The translations under genes were made by a program, and so were the position numbers. A DNA stretch of 64,000 nt from Pseudomonas parafulva NBRC 16636 = DSM 17004. GTDB taxonomy: Bacteria > Pseudomonadota > Gammaproteobacteria > Pseudomonadales > Pseudomonadaceae. This document shows positions 32,271 through 41,432 of this stretch, piece after piece (the first letter of the stretch is position 1; each line of letters opens with the position of its first letter). The notes below the pieces were generated by a model. That model saw only the letters and a list, made by a program, of their open reading frames with translations, had not been told where the DNA came from and made no database searches. The stretch is taken from assembly GCF_000730645.1 (NCBI RefSeq), contig NZ_BBIU01000002.1:186001-250000 (forward strand). Direction: 5' to 3'.

Positions 32271-35200
32271 GCATGACGGGGTATGCCGAACTGCACTGCC
32301 TGAGCAACTTCAGCTTCCAGCGTGGGGCTTCCAGTGCTGATGAGCTGTTCAGGCGAGCACGTGAGCTAGGTTACGAGGCGCTGGCCATCACCGATGAGTG
32401 CACGCTGGCGGGCATCGTGCGTGCCTGGCAGGCGGCCAAACAGCATCAGTTGCGGCTGATCGTGGGGAGTGAAGTGCAGGTGCACGACGGCCCCAAGCTG
32501 GTGTTGCTGGTGCAGGACCTGGCCGGCTACCAGAACCTGTGTGCCCTCATTACACACGCGCGGCGGCGAGCCGCCAAAGGCCAGTACCAGCTGTTGCGTG
32601 ATGACCTGCAGGCGCACGCCTACGGCCTGCTTGCCTTGTGGGTGCCTGATGGAACCAGCGACGCAGCCACCGGGCAGTGGCTCCAGGGTTTGTTTGATCA
32701 GCGCCTGTGGCTGGCCGTGCACATGCACCGCGACCACGACGATGCCCAGCGGCTGCAGCGCCTGCTAGGCCTGGCGCGCACGCTGGGCATCGCTGCGGTT
32801 GCCTGCGGTGATGTGCACATGCACATACGCGGTCGGCGCGCGTTGCAGGACTGCATGACGGCCATTCGGCAGCACTGCACGGTTGCCGAAGCGGGGCGGT
32901 TCCTGTTCGCCAACGGCGAACGGCATTTGCGTGCTCAAGAGCAGCTCGCTGAACTCTATCCGGCCGATCTGCTCGCTCATACCGTGGCTATTGCGCAATG
33001 TTGCCACTTTGACTTGAGCGAACTGCACTACACCTACCCCCAGGAACTGGTGCCAGGCGGCCATACGCCGGCGAGCTGGTTGCGTCACCTGTGCGAGCAG
33101 GGCTTGCCGTTGCGCTGGCCCACGGGGCCGACCGCCAAGGTGCGGGCCGTGCTGGAGCGGGAGCTGGGCCTGATCGAAGAACTGGGCTACGAAAGCTACT
33201 TTCTTACGGTGCACGACATCGTAGCCTTTGCCCGCAGCCAGCACATCCTCTGCCAGGGCCGGGGTTCGGCGGCCAACTCGGTGGTGTGTTTCGTACTGGG
33301 CATCACCGAGCTGGACCCGATGGAACACCGCCTGCTGTTCGAGCGGTTCCTGTCCCGCGAGCGCAACGAGCCGCCCGACATCGATGTGGATTTCGAGCAC
33401 GACCGCCGCGAGGAAGTGATCCAGTATGTGTTCCGTCGCTACGGCCGGCACCGCGCGGCGTTGACGGCGGTGGTCAATACCTATCATGCAGCCGGTGCCG
33501 TGCGGGATGTGGCGCGGGTGCTGGGGTTGCCCGCCGACCAGGTGGATGCCCTGGCCAAGTGTTGCGGGCGCTGGACCGACCGCATCCCGGACCCGCAACG
33601 CCTGGCGGAGGCGGGTTTCGATGCCGCCAGCCCGTCGCTGCGCCGGGTACTGGTACTGGCCGGCGAGCTGATCGGCTTCCCTCGCCACCTGTCGCAGCAC
33701 CCCGGCGGCTTCGTGATCTCCCAACAGCCACTGCACCAGCTGGTGCCCGTGGAGAACGCAGCCATGGCCGAGCGCACGGTGATCCAGTGGGACAAGGACG
33801 ACCTGGACATGGTCGGCCTGCTCAAGGTCGACGTGCTGGCCCTGGGCATGCTCAGTGCCCTGCGCCGGTGCTTCGACCTGCTGTACCAGCACAGGGGCCG
33901 CACGCTTACCCTGGCCACCATCCCCCCGGAAGACCCAGCCACCTACGCCATGATCAGCCGGGCGGAAACCATGGGTGTGTTCCAGATCGAGTCGCGTGCG
34001 CAAATGGCGATGCTGCCGCGGCTGAGGCCACAGACGTTCTACGATCTGGTCATCGAAGTGGCCATCGTGCGCCCCGGCCCGATCCAGGGCGACATGGTGC
34101 ACCCCTACCTGCGCCGCAGGCTGCAACAGGAGCCTGTCACCTACCCATCGCCCAAGTTGAAGGAAGTGTTCGAACGAACCCTGGGTGTGCCGTTGTTCCA
34201 GGAGCAGGTGATGGAGCTGGCCATGGTTGCCGCCGACTACAGCCCCGGCGAAGCAGACCAGTTACGCCGCAGCATGGCCGCCTGGAAGCGCCATGGGGGG
34301 CTGGAACCGCACCGTGAGCGCCTGCTACAGGGCATGTTGCGCAACGGTTACGAGGTGGCCTTTGCCGAACGCATCTTCGAGCAGATCAAGGGCTTTGGCA
34401 GCTACGGCTTCCCCGAGTCCCACGCCGCCAGTTTCGCCCTGCTGTGTTACGCCAGCAGTTGGCTGAAGTGCCACGAGCCCGCCATTTTCACCTGTGCCCT
34501 GGTGAACAGCTGGCCCATGGGCTTCTACAGCCCCGACCAGTTGCTGCAGGAGGCTCGTCGCCAGGGGATCGACGTGCGCCCGGTGGATGTGTGCCACAGC
34601 CACTGGGATTGCAGCCTTGAGCCTTGCCCGCAGGGCGTGTTGGCCATCCGCATGGGGTTGCGCCTGGTCCGTGGCCTGGCCGAGGGCGATGCGTTGAGGC
34701 TGGAGCAGGCGAGGGCACAGCAACCTTGGCGAGATGTAGAAGACCTGTGCCTGCGCGCTGCACTGGGCAGCCGCGCCCGTGCGCACCTGGCTGACGCCGG
34801 TGCCTTGCGCTCGCTGGCGCGCCACCGGCACCAGGCCCGTTGGGAAGTGGCCGCCGTGCAGGCGCAGCTACCCCTGTTCGCGAACGTGCAAGCAGTACCG
34901 GAAGCGCGGGTTGAGCTGCCCGCGCCAACGGTGGGCGAAGACCTGGTGGCAGACTACCAGGCCCTCGGCACCACCCTGGGCCCGCACCCGCTGACGCTGC
35001 TGCGTTCACGGCTGCGCGCACTGGGCTGCCGCAGCTCCGGTGAGCTGGCGGGTGTGGAGCACGGTGATGCCATTGCCATGGCGGGGCTGGTGGTGGGCCG
35101 GCAGCGCCCGCAAACGGCCAGCGGCGTCACATTCGTCACACTGGAAGATGAACACGGCATGGTCAATGTGGTGGTATGGCGCGACCTGGCCGAACGGCAG

Positions 35201-35347
35201 CGGCGGGCCCTGGTGGGCTCGCAGCTGCTCAAGGTCAGCGGGCGGCTGGAGCAGGAAAATGGCGTGCGGCACCTGGTCGCCCGGCGGCTGGAGGATGTCA
35301 GCCAGTTGCTGCAGGGCTTGGATGTGCGCAGCCGCGACTTCCACTGA
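32267..35347 (+). CDS. dnaE2: DnaE2, error-prone DNA polymerase III alpha-type subunit
   Basis: The 1026-residue C-family polymerase starts [20 protein letters not shown] with the PHP domain ([14 protein letters not shown]), has the catalytic aspartates in [18 protein letters not shown] and later [22 protein letters not shown] and [17 protein letters not shown] segments, and ends with an OB domain ([17 protein letters not shown]). It lacks the C-terminal tau-binding part of DnaE. It performs translesion synthesis with ImuA and ImuB. ATG at 32267 overlaps the imuB TGA. Confidence 0.96.
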   Translation: MSMTGYAELHCLSNFSFQRGASSADELFRRARELGYEALAITDECTLAGIVRAWQAAKQHQLRLIVGSEVQVHDGPKLVLLVQDLAGYQNLCALITHARRRAAKGQYQLLRDDLQAHAYGLLALWVPDGTSDAATGQWLQGLFDQRLWLAVHMHRDHDDAQRLQRLLGLARTLGIAAVACGDVHMHIRGRRALQDCMTAIRQHCTVAEAGRFLFANGERHLRAQEQLAELYPADLLAHTVAIAQCCHFDLSELHYTYPQELVPGGHTPASWLRHLCEQGLPLRWPTGPTAKVRAVLERELGLIEELGYESYFLTVHDIVAFARSQHILCQGRGSAANSVVCFVLGITELDPMEHRLLFERFLSRERNEPPDIDVDFEHDRREEVIQYVFRRYGRHRAALTAVVNTYHAAGAVRDVARVLGLPADQVDALAKCCGRWTDRIPDPQRLAEAGFDAASPSLRRVLVLAGELIGFPRHLSQHPGGFVISQQPLHQLVPVENAAMAERTVIQWDKDDLDMVGLLKVDVLALGMLSALRRCFDLLYQHRGRTLTLATIPPEDPATYAMISRAETMGVFQIESRAQMAMLPRLRPQTFYDLVIEVAIVRPGPIQGDMVHPYLRRRLQQEPVTYPSPKLKEVFERTLGVPLFQEQVMELAMVAADYSPGEADQLRRSMAAWKRHGGLEPHRERLLQGMLRNGYEVAFAERIFEQIKGFGSYGFPESHAASFALLCYASSWLKCHEPAIFTCALVNSWPMGFYSPDQLLQEARRQGIDVRPVDVCHSHWDCSLEPCPQGVLAIRMGLRLVRGLAEGDALRLEQARAQQPWRDVEDLCLRAALGSRARAHLADAGALRSLARHRHQARWEVAAVQAQLPLFANVQAVPEARVELPAPTVGEDLVADYQALGTTLGPHPLTLLRSRLRALGCRSSGELAGVEHGDAIAMAGLVVGRQRPQTASGVTFVTLEDEHGMVNVVVWRDLAERQRRALVGSQLLKVSGRLEQENGVRHLVARRLEDVSQLLQGLDVRSRDFH

Positions 35348-35378
35348 CCGCCACTGCAGGCCGCCCGCCAACGCGGGT

Positions 35379-36200
35379 TTACACCATCGCCAGGCGCTGT
35401 TTGCGTACCGGGCCCGGGAAGGCCTGGTCAATCGCTTGTAGATCCTCTTGGGTCAGGGCCAGTTGCCCGGCACCGGCATTGAGCCTTACGTGCTCTGGCG
35501 CAACCGCCTTGGGGATGGCCACAACCGTGTCTTGCCGCGTTACCCAGGCCAGGCACACCTGTGCGGGTGTGGCGCCGTGCCGTTCAGCGACCTGGCGCAG
35601 TACCGGGTGCTGCAACAATTGCCCGGCCTGGGCCAAGGGGCAGTAGGCCATGATCGGCATGGCCTGCTGTGTGCACCATGGCAGCAGGTCGAACTCGATG
35701 CCGCGCTGCGCCGGGTTGTACAGCACCTGATCAGTAGCGCAGCCAGTGCCGTGCAGTTCCTGAAGGTCGTTCACATCGAAGTTGGACACGCCCCAACGGC
35801 GGATCTTGCCTTGCTCGCGCAGGCGCTCGAAGGCTTCGACCGTTTCTTCCAACGGGTGCTGGCCAGCCCAGTGCAGCAGGTACAGGTCGATGCATTCAGT
35901 GCCCAGCCGCGCCAGGCTGCGCTCGCACGCTGCCGCCATGCCGCGCCTGCTGGCGTTGTGCGGGTACACCTTGCTGACCAGAAACACTTGGTCGCGTCGG
36001 CCGACCAGCGCCTGCCCGACCACCTGCTCGGCCCCGCCCTCGGCATACATTTCAGCGGTATCGATCAGGGTCATGCCCAAGTCGATGCCCTGCTGCAAGG
36101 CCCGCACTTCTGCAGTTTTCTGCGCCGGGTCTTCCCCCATGTACCAAGTGCCTTGGCCAATGCAGGGCACCTGTTGGCCTGCGAGTGTCACGTTACGCAT
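35379..36200 (-). CDS. Aldo/keto reductase
   Basis: The 273-residue TIM-barrel oxidoreductase has the AKR tetrad Asp/Tyr/Lys/His: DTAEMYAEGGAE (Asp, Tyr), LVSKVYP (Lys) and YLLHWAG (His), plus the GVSNF motif. It reduces carbonyls with NADPH; substrate unknown. The ATG at 36200 has GGAGGTGAC immediately upstream and lies 13 bases inside the 3' end of the LysR gene, so the pair is cotranscribed. Confidence 0.92.
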   Translation of the reverse strand: MRNVTLAGQQVPCIGQGTWYMGEDPAQKTAEVRALQQGIDLGMTLIDTAEMYAEGGAEQVVGQALVGRRDQVFLVSKVYPHNASRRGMAAACERSLARLGTECIDLYLLHWAGQHPLEETVEAFERLREQGKIRRWGVSNFDVNDLQELHGTGCATDQVLYNPAQRGIEFDLLPWCTQQAMPIMAYCPLAQAGQLLQHPVLRQVAERHGATPAQVCLAWVTRQDTVVAIPKAVAPEHVRLNAGAGQLALTQEDLQAIDQAFPGPVRKQRLAMV

Positions 36201-37093
36201 GTCACCTCCGGTATTCGGGTAGTGGAAAGCAGCACCTCGAGCAGCGCTTGCGCTGCGGTAGACAATTTGTGTTCGCTCAGGGCGATCACGCCGATACGTC
36301 GCTCGACCGTGGGCTGTACCAATGGCACACAACAGGCGCCCAGCTCCTGCATCTGGTTGATGCACAGCGCCGGCACCGCACTCACACCCAGGCCGCTGGC
36401 CACCATCCGCCCTACGGTAGACAGTTGGTGGCTTTCGAACGCCACCGCCAACCGGCCATGCTGCGCCGCCACGTTCTGCTCCATCAGCAGCCGTACCGCC
36501 GACGGGCGTTGCAGGGCGACGAAATCTTCCGCCATCAGTTGCGCCCAACTGACCTCGGCCAAACGGGCCAACGGCGATTCGGCGGGCACCACCGCCACGA
36601 AGCGGTCCATGTACAGCGGGTGGAAATGCAGCCCATCGATATTGTCGGGTTCGAAGCCAATGCCCAGTTCGACGCGGCGATGGCGCACCAGTTCCTGTAC
36701 CTGCTCGTTGATCACGTCGTGCACGGTCACGTTCACTTTCGGGTAACGCTGGCGGAATACCTTCAAGGAGTGGGGCAGCAGGTTACCGGCAAACGAGGGC
36801 ATGGCCGCAACGGACACCCGGCCCAGTTGCAGGGTGAAACGCTGGCGGAGCATTTCTTCGGTGTCATCCCAGTCGGCCAGCAGGCGTCGGGCCAGCGGCA
36901 GCAGCACCTCGCCTTCGGCCGTAAGGCTGACGCTGCGCGTGGTGCGGGTGAGCAGGGCGCCCCCCAGGTTTTCTTCCAGGGCTTTGATGGTGAGGCTCAG
37001 CGCCGGTTGTGAAATGTGCAGGTGTTCCCCGGCCTGGGCGAAACTCTGGAACTTGGCCACGGTGACGAAGGCACGCAGCTGTTTGACATTCAT
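36188..37093 (-). CDS. LysR-type regulator of the divergent CoA-transferase genes
   Basis: The 301-residue protein has the LysR winged HTH at residues 3-60 ([20 protein letters not shown], then [15 protein letters not shown]) and a two-lobed effector domain. It is divergent from scoA and upstream of an aldo/keto reductase. It most likely responds to acetoacetate or a short-chain acid and controls scoAB-atoE. A TTGAT-N11-ATCAA box lies 17 bases before its start. Confidence 0.92.
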   Translation of the reverse strand: MNVKQLRAFVTVAKFQSFAQAGEHLHISQPALSLTIKALEENLGGALLTRTTRSVSLTAEGEVLLPLARRLLADWDDTEEMLRQRFTLQLGRVSVAAMPSFAGNLLPHSLKVFRQRYPKVNVTVHDVINEQVQELVRHRRVELGIGFEPDNIDGLHFHPLYMDRFVAVVPAESPLARLAEVSWAQLMAEDFVALQRPSAVRLLMEQNVAAQHGRLAVAFESHQLSTVGRMVASGLGVSAVPALCINQMQELGACCVPLVQPTVERRIGVIALSEHKLSTAAQALLEVLLSTTRIPEVTCVT

Positions 37094-37109
37094 GGGGCTC
37101 GCCTATGCT

Positions 37110-37130
37110 TTGATTTGCAAACGTTATCAA
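37110..37130. promoter_or_regulatory. LysR-type T-N11-A operator
   Basis: TTGAT-TTGCAAACGTT-ATCAA is a 21-base dyad with the classical LysR spacing, located in the divergent control region 17 bases from the lysR start and 106 from scoA. It is the likely recognition site for the adjacent LysR. Confidence 0.6.
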
Positions 37131-37235
37131 TCGATGACGAAAACAAAATTAACAAATCAGTTGCTTGCGGTGAAGATGTGTACACACGCTCACCGACAGC
37201 CTCGTCGGTTCTACAACTACAAAAGGCGGATCAGC

Positions 37236-37934
37236 ATGGCCGGACTGGACAAGCGCGTTGCAACTTACGAACAGGCCCTCGAAGGCCTGACCGATGACAT
37301 GACGGTACTGGCCGGTGGGTTTGGCCTGTGCGGTATTCCCGAAAACCTTATCCAGGAAATCAAGCGCCGCGGCGTCAAGGGCCTGACCGTGGTTTCCAAC
37401 AACTGCGGTGTGGATGGCTTTGGCCTGGGTGTTTTGCTCGAGGGCCATCAGATTCGCAAGATGATTGCCTCTTATGTGGGTGAAAACGCCGAGTTCGAAC
37501 GCCAACTGCTCAGCGGCGAGCTGGAGGTGGAGCTGACCCCCCAGGGCACCCTTGCCGAGAAAATGCGCGCCGGCGGCGCTGGCATCCCTGCATTCTTCAC
37601 CGCCACCGGGTACGGCACCCCGGTTGCCGAAGGTAAGGAGGTGCGCGAATTCAACGGTCGCAAGTACATCCTGGAAGCATCCATCACCGGTGACTTCGCC
37701 ATCGTCAAGGGCTGGAAGGCCGATCACTACGGCAACGTGGTGTACCGCAACACCGCGCAAAACTTCAACCCGCTGGCGGCCACCGCTGGCAAGGTCACCG
37801 TGGTGGAAGTGGAAGAGATCGTCGAGCCTGGCGTGCTGCTGCCCAGCGAAATCCATACCCCAGGCATTTACGTGGACCGGGTCATTGTCGGCACCTTCGA
37901 AAAACGTATCGAAAAGCGCACCGTCAAGGCCTGA
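37236..37934 (+). CDS. scoA: 3-oxoacid (acetoacetate) CoA-transferase, subunit A
   Basis: The 232-residue subunit has the [16 protein letters not shown] and [14 protein letters not shown] segments of class I CoA-transferases. With subunit B it moves CoA from succinyl-CoA (or acetyl-CoA) to acetoacetate. ATG at 37236 follows AAAAGGCGG; longer upstream frames overlap the promoter. Subunit B starts 35 bases downstream. Confidence 0.94.
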   Translation: MAGLDKRVATYEQALEGLTDDMTVLAGGFGLCGIPENLIQEIKRRGVKGLTVVSNNCGVDGFGLGVLLEGHQIRKMIASYVGENAEFERQLLSGELEVELTPQGTLAEKMRAGGAGIPAFFTATGYGTPVAEGKEVREFNGRKYILEASITGDFAIVKGWKADHYGNVVYRNTAQNFNPLAATAGKVTVVEVEEIVEPGVLLPSEIHTPGIYVDRVIVGTFEKRIEKRTVKA

Positions 37935-37969
37935 GTGCCACCTTCCAGAACAACAAAGAGATCCTGACC

Positions 37970-38626
37970 ATGGCACTGACCCGCGAACAAATGGCGCAAC
38001 GCGTCGCCCGTGAACTGAAAGATGGGTACTACGTAAACCTGGGCATCGGCATCCCCACCCTGGTAGCCAACTACGTACCGGCAGACATGGATGTGATGCT
38101 GCAGTCGGAGAACGGCCTGCTGGGCATGGGCGAATTCCCCACCGAGAGCACGCTCGATGCCGACATGATCAACGCTGGCAAACAAACCGTCACCGCCCGG
38201 GTAGGGGCGTCGATCTTCGATTCGGCGCAGTCCTTCGCCATGATTCGCGGCGGCCATGTAGACCTGACGGTGCTGGGCGCCTTCGAGGTGGATGTGCACG
38301 GCAACATCGCCTCGTGGATGATCCCCGGCAAGCTGGTGAAAGGCATGGGCGGCGCCATGGACCTGGTGGCAGGTGCCGAGAACATCATCGTCACCATGAC
38401 CCACGCCTCCAAAGATGGCGAGTCCAAGTTGCTGCCCCAGTGCAGCCTGCCCCTGACCGGTGCGGGCTGTATCCGCAAGGTGCTCACCGACCTTGCCTAT
38501 CTTGAGATCGAAGACGGCGCTTTCATCCTGCGCGAGACAGCGCCAGGTGTGAGCATTGAGGAGATCGTGGCGAAAACCGCCGGCAAGTTGATCGTGGCCG
38601 ATGATGTGAAGGAAATGACCTTCTAA
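37970..38626 (+). CDS. scoB: 3-oxoacid (acetoacetate) CoA-transferase, subunit B
   Basis: The 218-residue subunit contains the catalytic glutamate in QSENGLLGMGEFP and the GIGIPTLVANYVP motif. It carries the covalent CoA-thioester intermediate on that Glu. It completes the route from 3-hydroxybutyrate (bdhA) to acetoacetyl-CoA. AAAGAGATC precedes the ATG. Confidence 0.95.
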   Translation: MALTREQMAQRVARELKDGYYVNLGIGIPTLVANYVPADMDVMLQSENGLLGMGEFPTESTLDADMINAGKQTVTARVGASIFDSAQSFAMIRGGHVDLTVLGAFEVDVHGNIASWMIPGKLVKGMGGAMDLVAGAENIIVTMTHASKDGESKLLPQCSLPLTGAGCIRKVLTDLAYLEIEDGAFILRETAPGVSIEEIVAKTAGKLIVADDVKEMTF

Positions 38627-38640
38627 GCCACACCCTGCAG

Positions 38641-38718
38641 CCCCGCAGCCGCAGGCCCACCCGCGCATTATCCGGTGTTTGCACCGGCGTATGCGCGGGC
38701 ACGCCTGTTGCTGCGGGG
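38641..38718. repeat. Three-tier nested palindrome between scoB and atoE
   Basis: Outer arms CCCCGCAGC/GCTGCGGGG (38641-38649, 38710-38718), middle arms CCCGCGCAT/ATGCGCGGG (38660-38668, 38691-38699) and inner CCGGTG-TTTG-CACCGG (38672-38687) fold as one long stem. It begins 15 bases after the scoB stop and is followed by GTTTGG, a short T-rich tail. It could terminate or partly stop transcription before atoE, or protect the upstream mRNA. Confidence 0.75.
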
Positions 38719-38778
38719 TTTGGTTGTTGTTAGCTGAAAATGCTGAACCCGGATAAAACCAATAAAAGGAACGACACT

Positions 38779-40197
38779 GTGGCCGCTGAAATTCAAGACA
38801 GCCGCTCCGCCCGCTTTGCCTTGCGCTGTTCCAACTGGGCCGAACGCTGGTTCCCAGACTCCTGGGTATTCGCCGCGCTGGCGGTATTGCTGGTATGCAT
38901 CGGTGCCCTGGCCATGGGGGCCAAGCCACTGGATACCGCCAAGGCGTTTGGTGACGGGTTCTGGAGCCTGATCCCCTTCACCATGCAGATGGCCTTCGTG
39001 GTGATAGGCGGGTATGTGGTCGCCAGCTCACCCCCTGCTGCCCGCCTGATCGACCGGTTGGCACGTATCCCGCGCAATGGCCGCACGGCGGTGTGCTGGG
39101 TCGCACTGATCTCTATGCTGGCGTCGCTGCTCAACTGGGGGCTGTCACTGGTGTTTGGGGGGCTGCTGGTGCGTGCCTTGGCCAGGCGCACCGACCTGAA
39201 CATGGACTACCGAGCCGCAGGCGCCGCCGCCTACCTCGGCCTGGGTGCCGTGTGGGCGCTCGGCCTGTCATCTTCGGCGGCCCAACTGCAGGCCAACCCC
39301 GCCAGCCTGCCGCCGTCGATCCTGTCGATTACCGGGGTCATTCCGTTCACCGAAACCATCTTCCTGTGGCAGTCCGGTGTCATGTTGGCAGCGCTGGTGC
39401 TGGTATCGCTGGTGATCGCCTACGCCACCGCGCCCGGGCCCAACAGCGCCCGCAGCGCCGCCGACTGTGGTGTCGACCCCAGCTTCAGCGCACCGCCTGC
39501 CCCCCAGCGCACCCGGCCGGGTGAATGGCTGGAGCACAGCCCCTTGCTGATTCTGCTGCTGGTGGCGCTGGCCGCGGGCTGGCTGTACCAGGAGTTCGCC
39601 AGCAAACCGGCGATCACCGCCATTTCCGGGCTGAACACCTATAACCTGCTGTTCATCATGGTGGGCGCGCTGCTGCATTGGCGCCCGCGCAGTTTCCTGG
39701 ATGCTGTTGCCCGGGCGGTACCCACCACCACGGGCGTACTGATCCAGTTTCCGCTGTACGGCTCGATCGCGGCGATACTCACGCAGGTGAAAGGCCTGGA
39801 CGAGCAGACCTTGGCCCACCACATTTCGCTGTTCTTCACCCAGATCGCCACCCACGACACCTATGCGGTACTGATGGGCGTGTATTCGGCGGTGTTGGGC
39901 TTCTTTATCCCTTCCGGGGGCGGCAAGTGGATCATCGAGGCACCGTACGTGATGCTGGTGGCCAATGACCTGCAGTACCACCTGGGCTGGGCGGTACAGA
40001 TCTACAACGCGGCCGAAGCGCTGCCCAACCTGATCAACCCGTTCTACATGCTGCCGCTGCTCGGGGTACTGGGGCTTAAGGCGCGTGACCTGATCGGTTT
40101 CTCCTTCGTGCAGTTGCTGGTGCATGTTCCGCTCGTGCTGTTTCTGCTCTGGGCGTTGGGGGCCACGTTGCAATACGTGCCCCCTGTGATGCCCTAG
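38779..40197 (+). CDS. atoE: Short-chain fatty acid transporter AtoE
   Basis: The 472-residue membrane protein has about 12 hydrophobic segments and the AtoE signatures LNWGLSLVFGGLLVRALARR and IPSGGGKWIIEAPYVM. It takes up acetoacetate or short-chain acids for the CoA-transferase. GTG at 38779 has AAAGGAA 8 bases upstream; an ATG at 38740 lacks one and lies close to the palindrome. Confidence 0.93.
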   Translation: MAAEIQDSRSARFALRCSNWAERWFPDSWVFAALAVLLVCIGALAMGAKPLDTAKAFGDGFWSLIPFTMQMAFVVIGGYVVASSPPAARLIDRLARIPRNGRTAVCWVALISMLASLLNWGLSLVFGGLLVRALARRTDLNMDYRAAGAAAYLGLGAVWALGLSSSAAQLQANPASLPPSILSITGVIPFTETIFLWQSGVMLAALVLVSLVIAYATAPGPNSARSAADCGVDPSFSAPPAPQRTRPGEWLEHSPLLILLLVALAAGWLYQEFASKPAITAISGLNTYNLLFIMVGALLHWRPRSFLDAVARAVPTTTGVLIQFPLYGSIAAILTQVKGLDEQTLAHHISLFFTQIATHDTYAVLMGVYSAVLGFFIPSGGGKWIIEAPYVMLVANDLQYHLGWAVQIYNAAEALPNLINPFYMLPLLGVLGLKARDLIGFSFVQLLVHVPLVLFLLWALGATLQYVPPVMP

Positions 40198-40423
40198 GTC
40201 TCCCCTAAACAAACGCCTGATGTCGAGGTGGCCCATGCCCATGGGCCGCCGAAAGGGGGTGTCGTTTTTTTGACTAATTCGCTCGACCTCCATTGATTTA
40301 TATTATGGTGTCGGATCATTGACGTAATAGCACCCTGCCCATAAGCTCAGATCAACACCGCAGCAAATCCCGCATCATCGCGCCAATAACTCATTGAATA
40401 GCCTGTTAAAAAGGACGGGGCGT
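40198..40423. promoter_or_regulatory. Intergenic region between atoE and the EPS locus
   Basis: This 226-base AT-rich gap holds a hairpin GGCCCATG-CC-CATGGGCC (40230-40247) followed 17 bases later by seven T (40265-40271), which is a poor terminator shape, and then TTGACT...TATATT with unsuitable spacing. A promoter for the small gene at 40424 is expected here, but I cannot place it. Confidence 0.4.
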
Positions 40424-40600
40424 ATGCGTACGACACTGATTATCAAATCCCTCTTCTTGTTGGTGCTGTTGAGCGGGGCGGCGAGGGCGGCCGATTCGTA
40501 TATCAACCAGACCAGTATCATTCCTGTTTCAACGGCGGTCTGGTTCTTTGCATTTGCCGTGGTGGGCTTTGTGGCGGTGGCCAATAGAAGAAAGATTTGA
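40424..40600 (+). CDS. Mini-protein with a PEP-CTERM/VPLPA-like sorting tail
   Basis: The 58-residue product has an N-terminal signal peptide (IIKSLFLLVLLSGAARA) and, after about 12 residues, IPVSTAVWFFAFAVVGFVAV-ANRRKI. This tail follows the VPLPA/PEP-CTERM design: (V/I)P motif, Ala-x-Trp-(L/F)-Phe, one membrane helix with Gly, and terminal Arg-Arg-Lys. In other bacteria such tails are cut by exosortases, and these systems are usually linked to exopolysaccharide loci. AAAAAGGACGGGG precedes the ATG. The gene stands directly before the EPS export module; no exosortase is in the window. Confidence 0.7.
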   Translation: MRTTLIIKSLFLLVLLSGAARAADSYINQTSIIPVSTAVWFFAFAVVGFVAVANRRKI

Positions 40601-40849
40601 ACAGCTGTACCGGGCTGCATGTTCACGGTGGGCCTGCAGGGCACCTGGCTTGTGAATTTGCCAACCATTGCTATATTGCCAGTATCCCCGGTTAATACAG
40701 GGTTACTGGGCAAGTAACGCAGGGTGTTGCAAGGGCCTTCAGGACGAAGTTCAGGCCGTCGCGGGGTGTAGGCCCGCGAAGCGGAGCGAGAGTTGGTGTG
40801 TTGTTCTCTTCAGTGCTCTAAGTCGGGCCATCTGGCCGGAGGGACCCTC
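40601..40849. promoter_or_regulatory. Leader region of the EPS operon
   Basis: The 249 bases before the first export gene contain dyads CCAGTA...TACTGG (about 40679-40709) and TCGCGGG-N7-CCCGCGA (40759-40779, REP-like). It is the likely control region of the operon. No good sigma70 or sigma54 promoter is visible: TGGC and TTGC at 40646 and 40658 are one base too far apart for sigma54. Confidence 0.4.
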
Positions 40850-41407
40850 ATGGTGCGTTCATTGATTGCCGTCGTAGGCTTGCTGGTAGCGTGGTCGGGG
40901 CAGGGCATGGCGGCGCAAAGCGCGCCAGCGTATCTGCTCAGCCCTGGCGATGTGGTGATGATCTCCGTGTGGCAGGAAGACAGCCTGCGCCAGGAAGCCA
41001 CCGTGTTGCCGGACGGCAGCATTACCTTCCCCCTCGCCGGGCGCATCGATGTTGCCGGCCTGGATGTGACAGCGGTGGAAAAACAGGTCGCCACCAAACT
41101 CGAGAAATTCCTCCCAGACCCGAACGTGAGCGTGGTGGTAAAAAGCATCGCCGGCAACTTGGTGTATGTACAGGGCAAGGTGATCAAACCCGGCCCTGTG
41201 CAAATGGCCGGCCCCACGGCAGTGTTGCAGGCCCTGAGCATGTCGGGCGGGCTGGACAAGTTTGCCGATGAAAGCGAAATAAAGGTAGTGCGCGGCAGCG
41301 GTGCTTCCCAAAGGATCCTGCCCGTGCGATACAAGGACCTGGTGTCGGGTCGTGACATGTCGACCAACTTCCAACTTCAGGCTGGCGACACGCTGGTCGT
41401 TCCTTGA
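40850..41407 (+). CDS. Polysaccharide export protein (outer-membrane type, short)
   Basis: The 185-residue protein has a signal peptide, a Poly_export domain (YLLSPGDVVMISVWQEDSLR, LPDGSITFPLAGRIDVAGL) and one SLBB-like part (GNLVYVQGKVIKPGPVQMAG). It has no lipobox and no long C-terminal barrel-forming helix, so it is a minimal Wza-like protein. Its short form resembles export proteins of PEP-CTERM-associated EPS systems. CCGGAGGGA precedes the ATG. Confidence 0.88.
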   Translation: MVRSLIAVVGLLVAWSGQGMAAQSAPAYLLSPGDVVMISVWQEDSLRQEATVLPDGSITFPLAGRIDVAGLDVTAVEKQVATKLEKFLPDPNVSVVVKSIAGNLVYVQGKVIKPGPVQMAGPTAVLQALSMSGGLDKFADESEIKVVRGSGASQRILPVRYKDLVSGRDMSTNFQLQAGDTLVVP

Positions 41408-41432
41408 TCCTGCCTTTAAATAAGTACATTCA

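Noticed and set aside
32765..34126. Long minus-strand frame opposite dnaE2
   Set aside because: It is antisense to an intact, motif-rich DnaE2 and its protein is His/Gln/Val-rich like other shadow frames.
37149..38929. Long antisense frames over scoAB
   Set aside because: Shadows of the CoA-transferase genes; the sense frames have catalytic motifs.
40230..40271. Hairpin plus T-run after atoE as a terminator
   Set aside because: The T-run starts 17 bases after the stem, too far for intrinsic termination.
40646..40661. TGGC/TTGC boxes as a sigma54 promoter before the EPS export genes
   Set aside because: The spacing between TGGC and TTGC is 8 bases, one more than the strict sigma54 arrangement.
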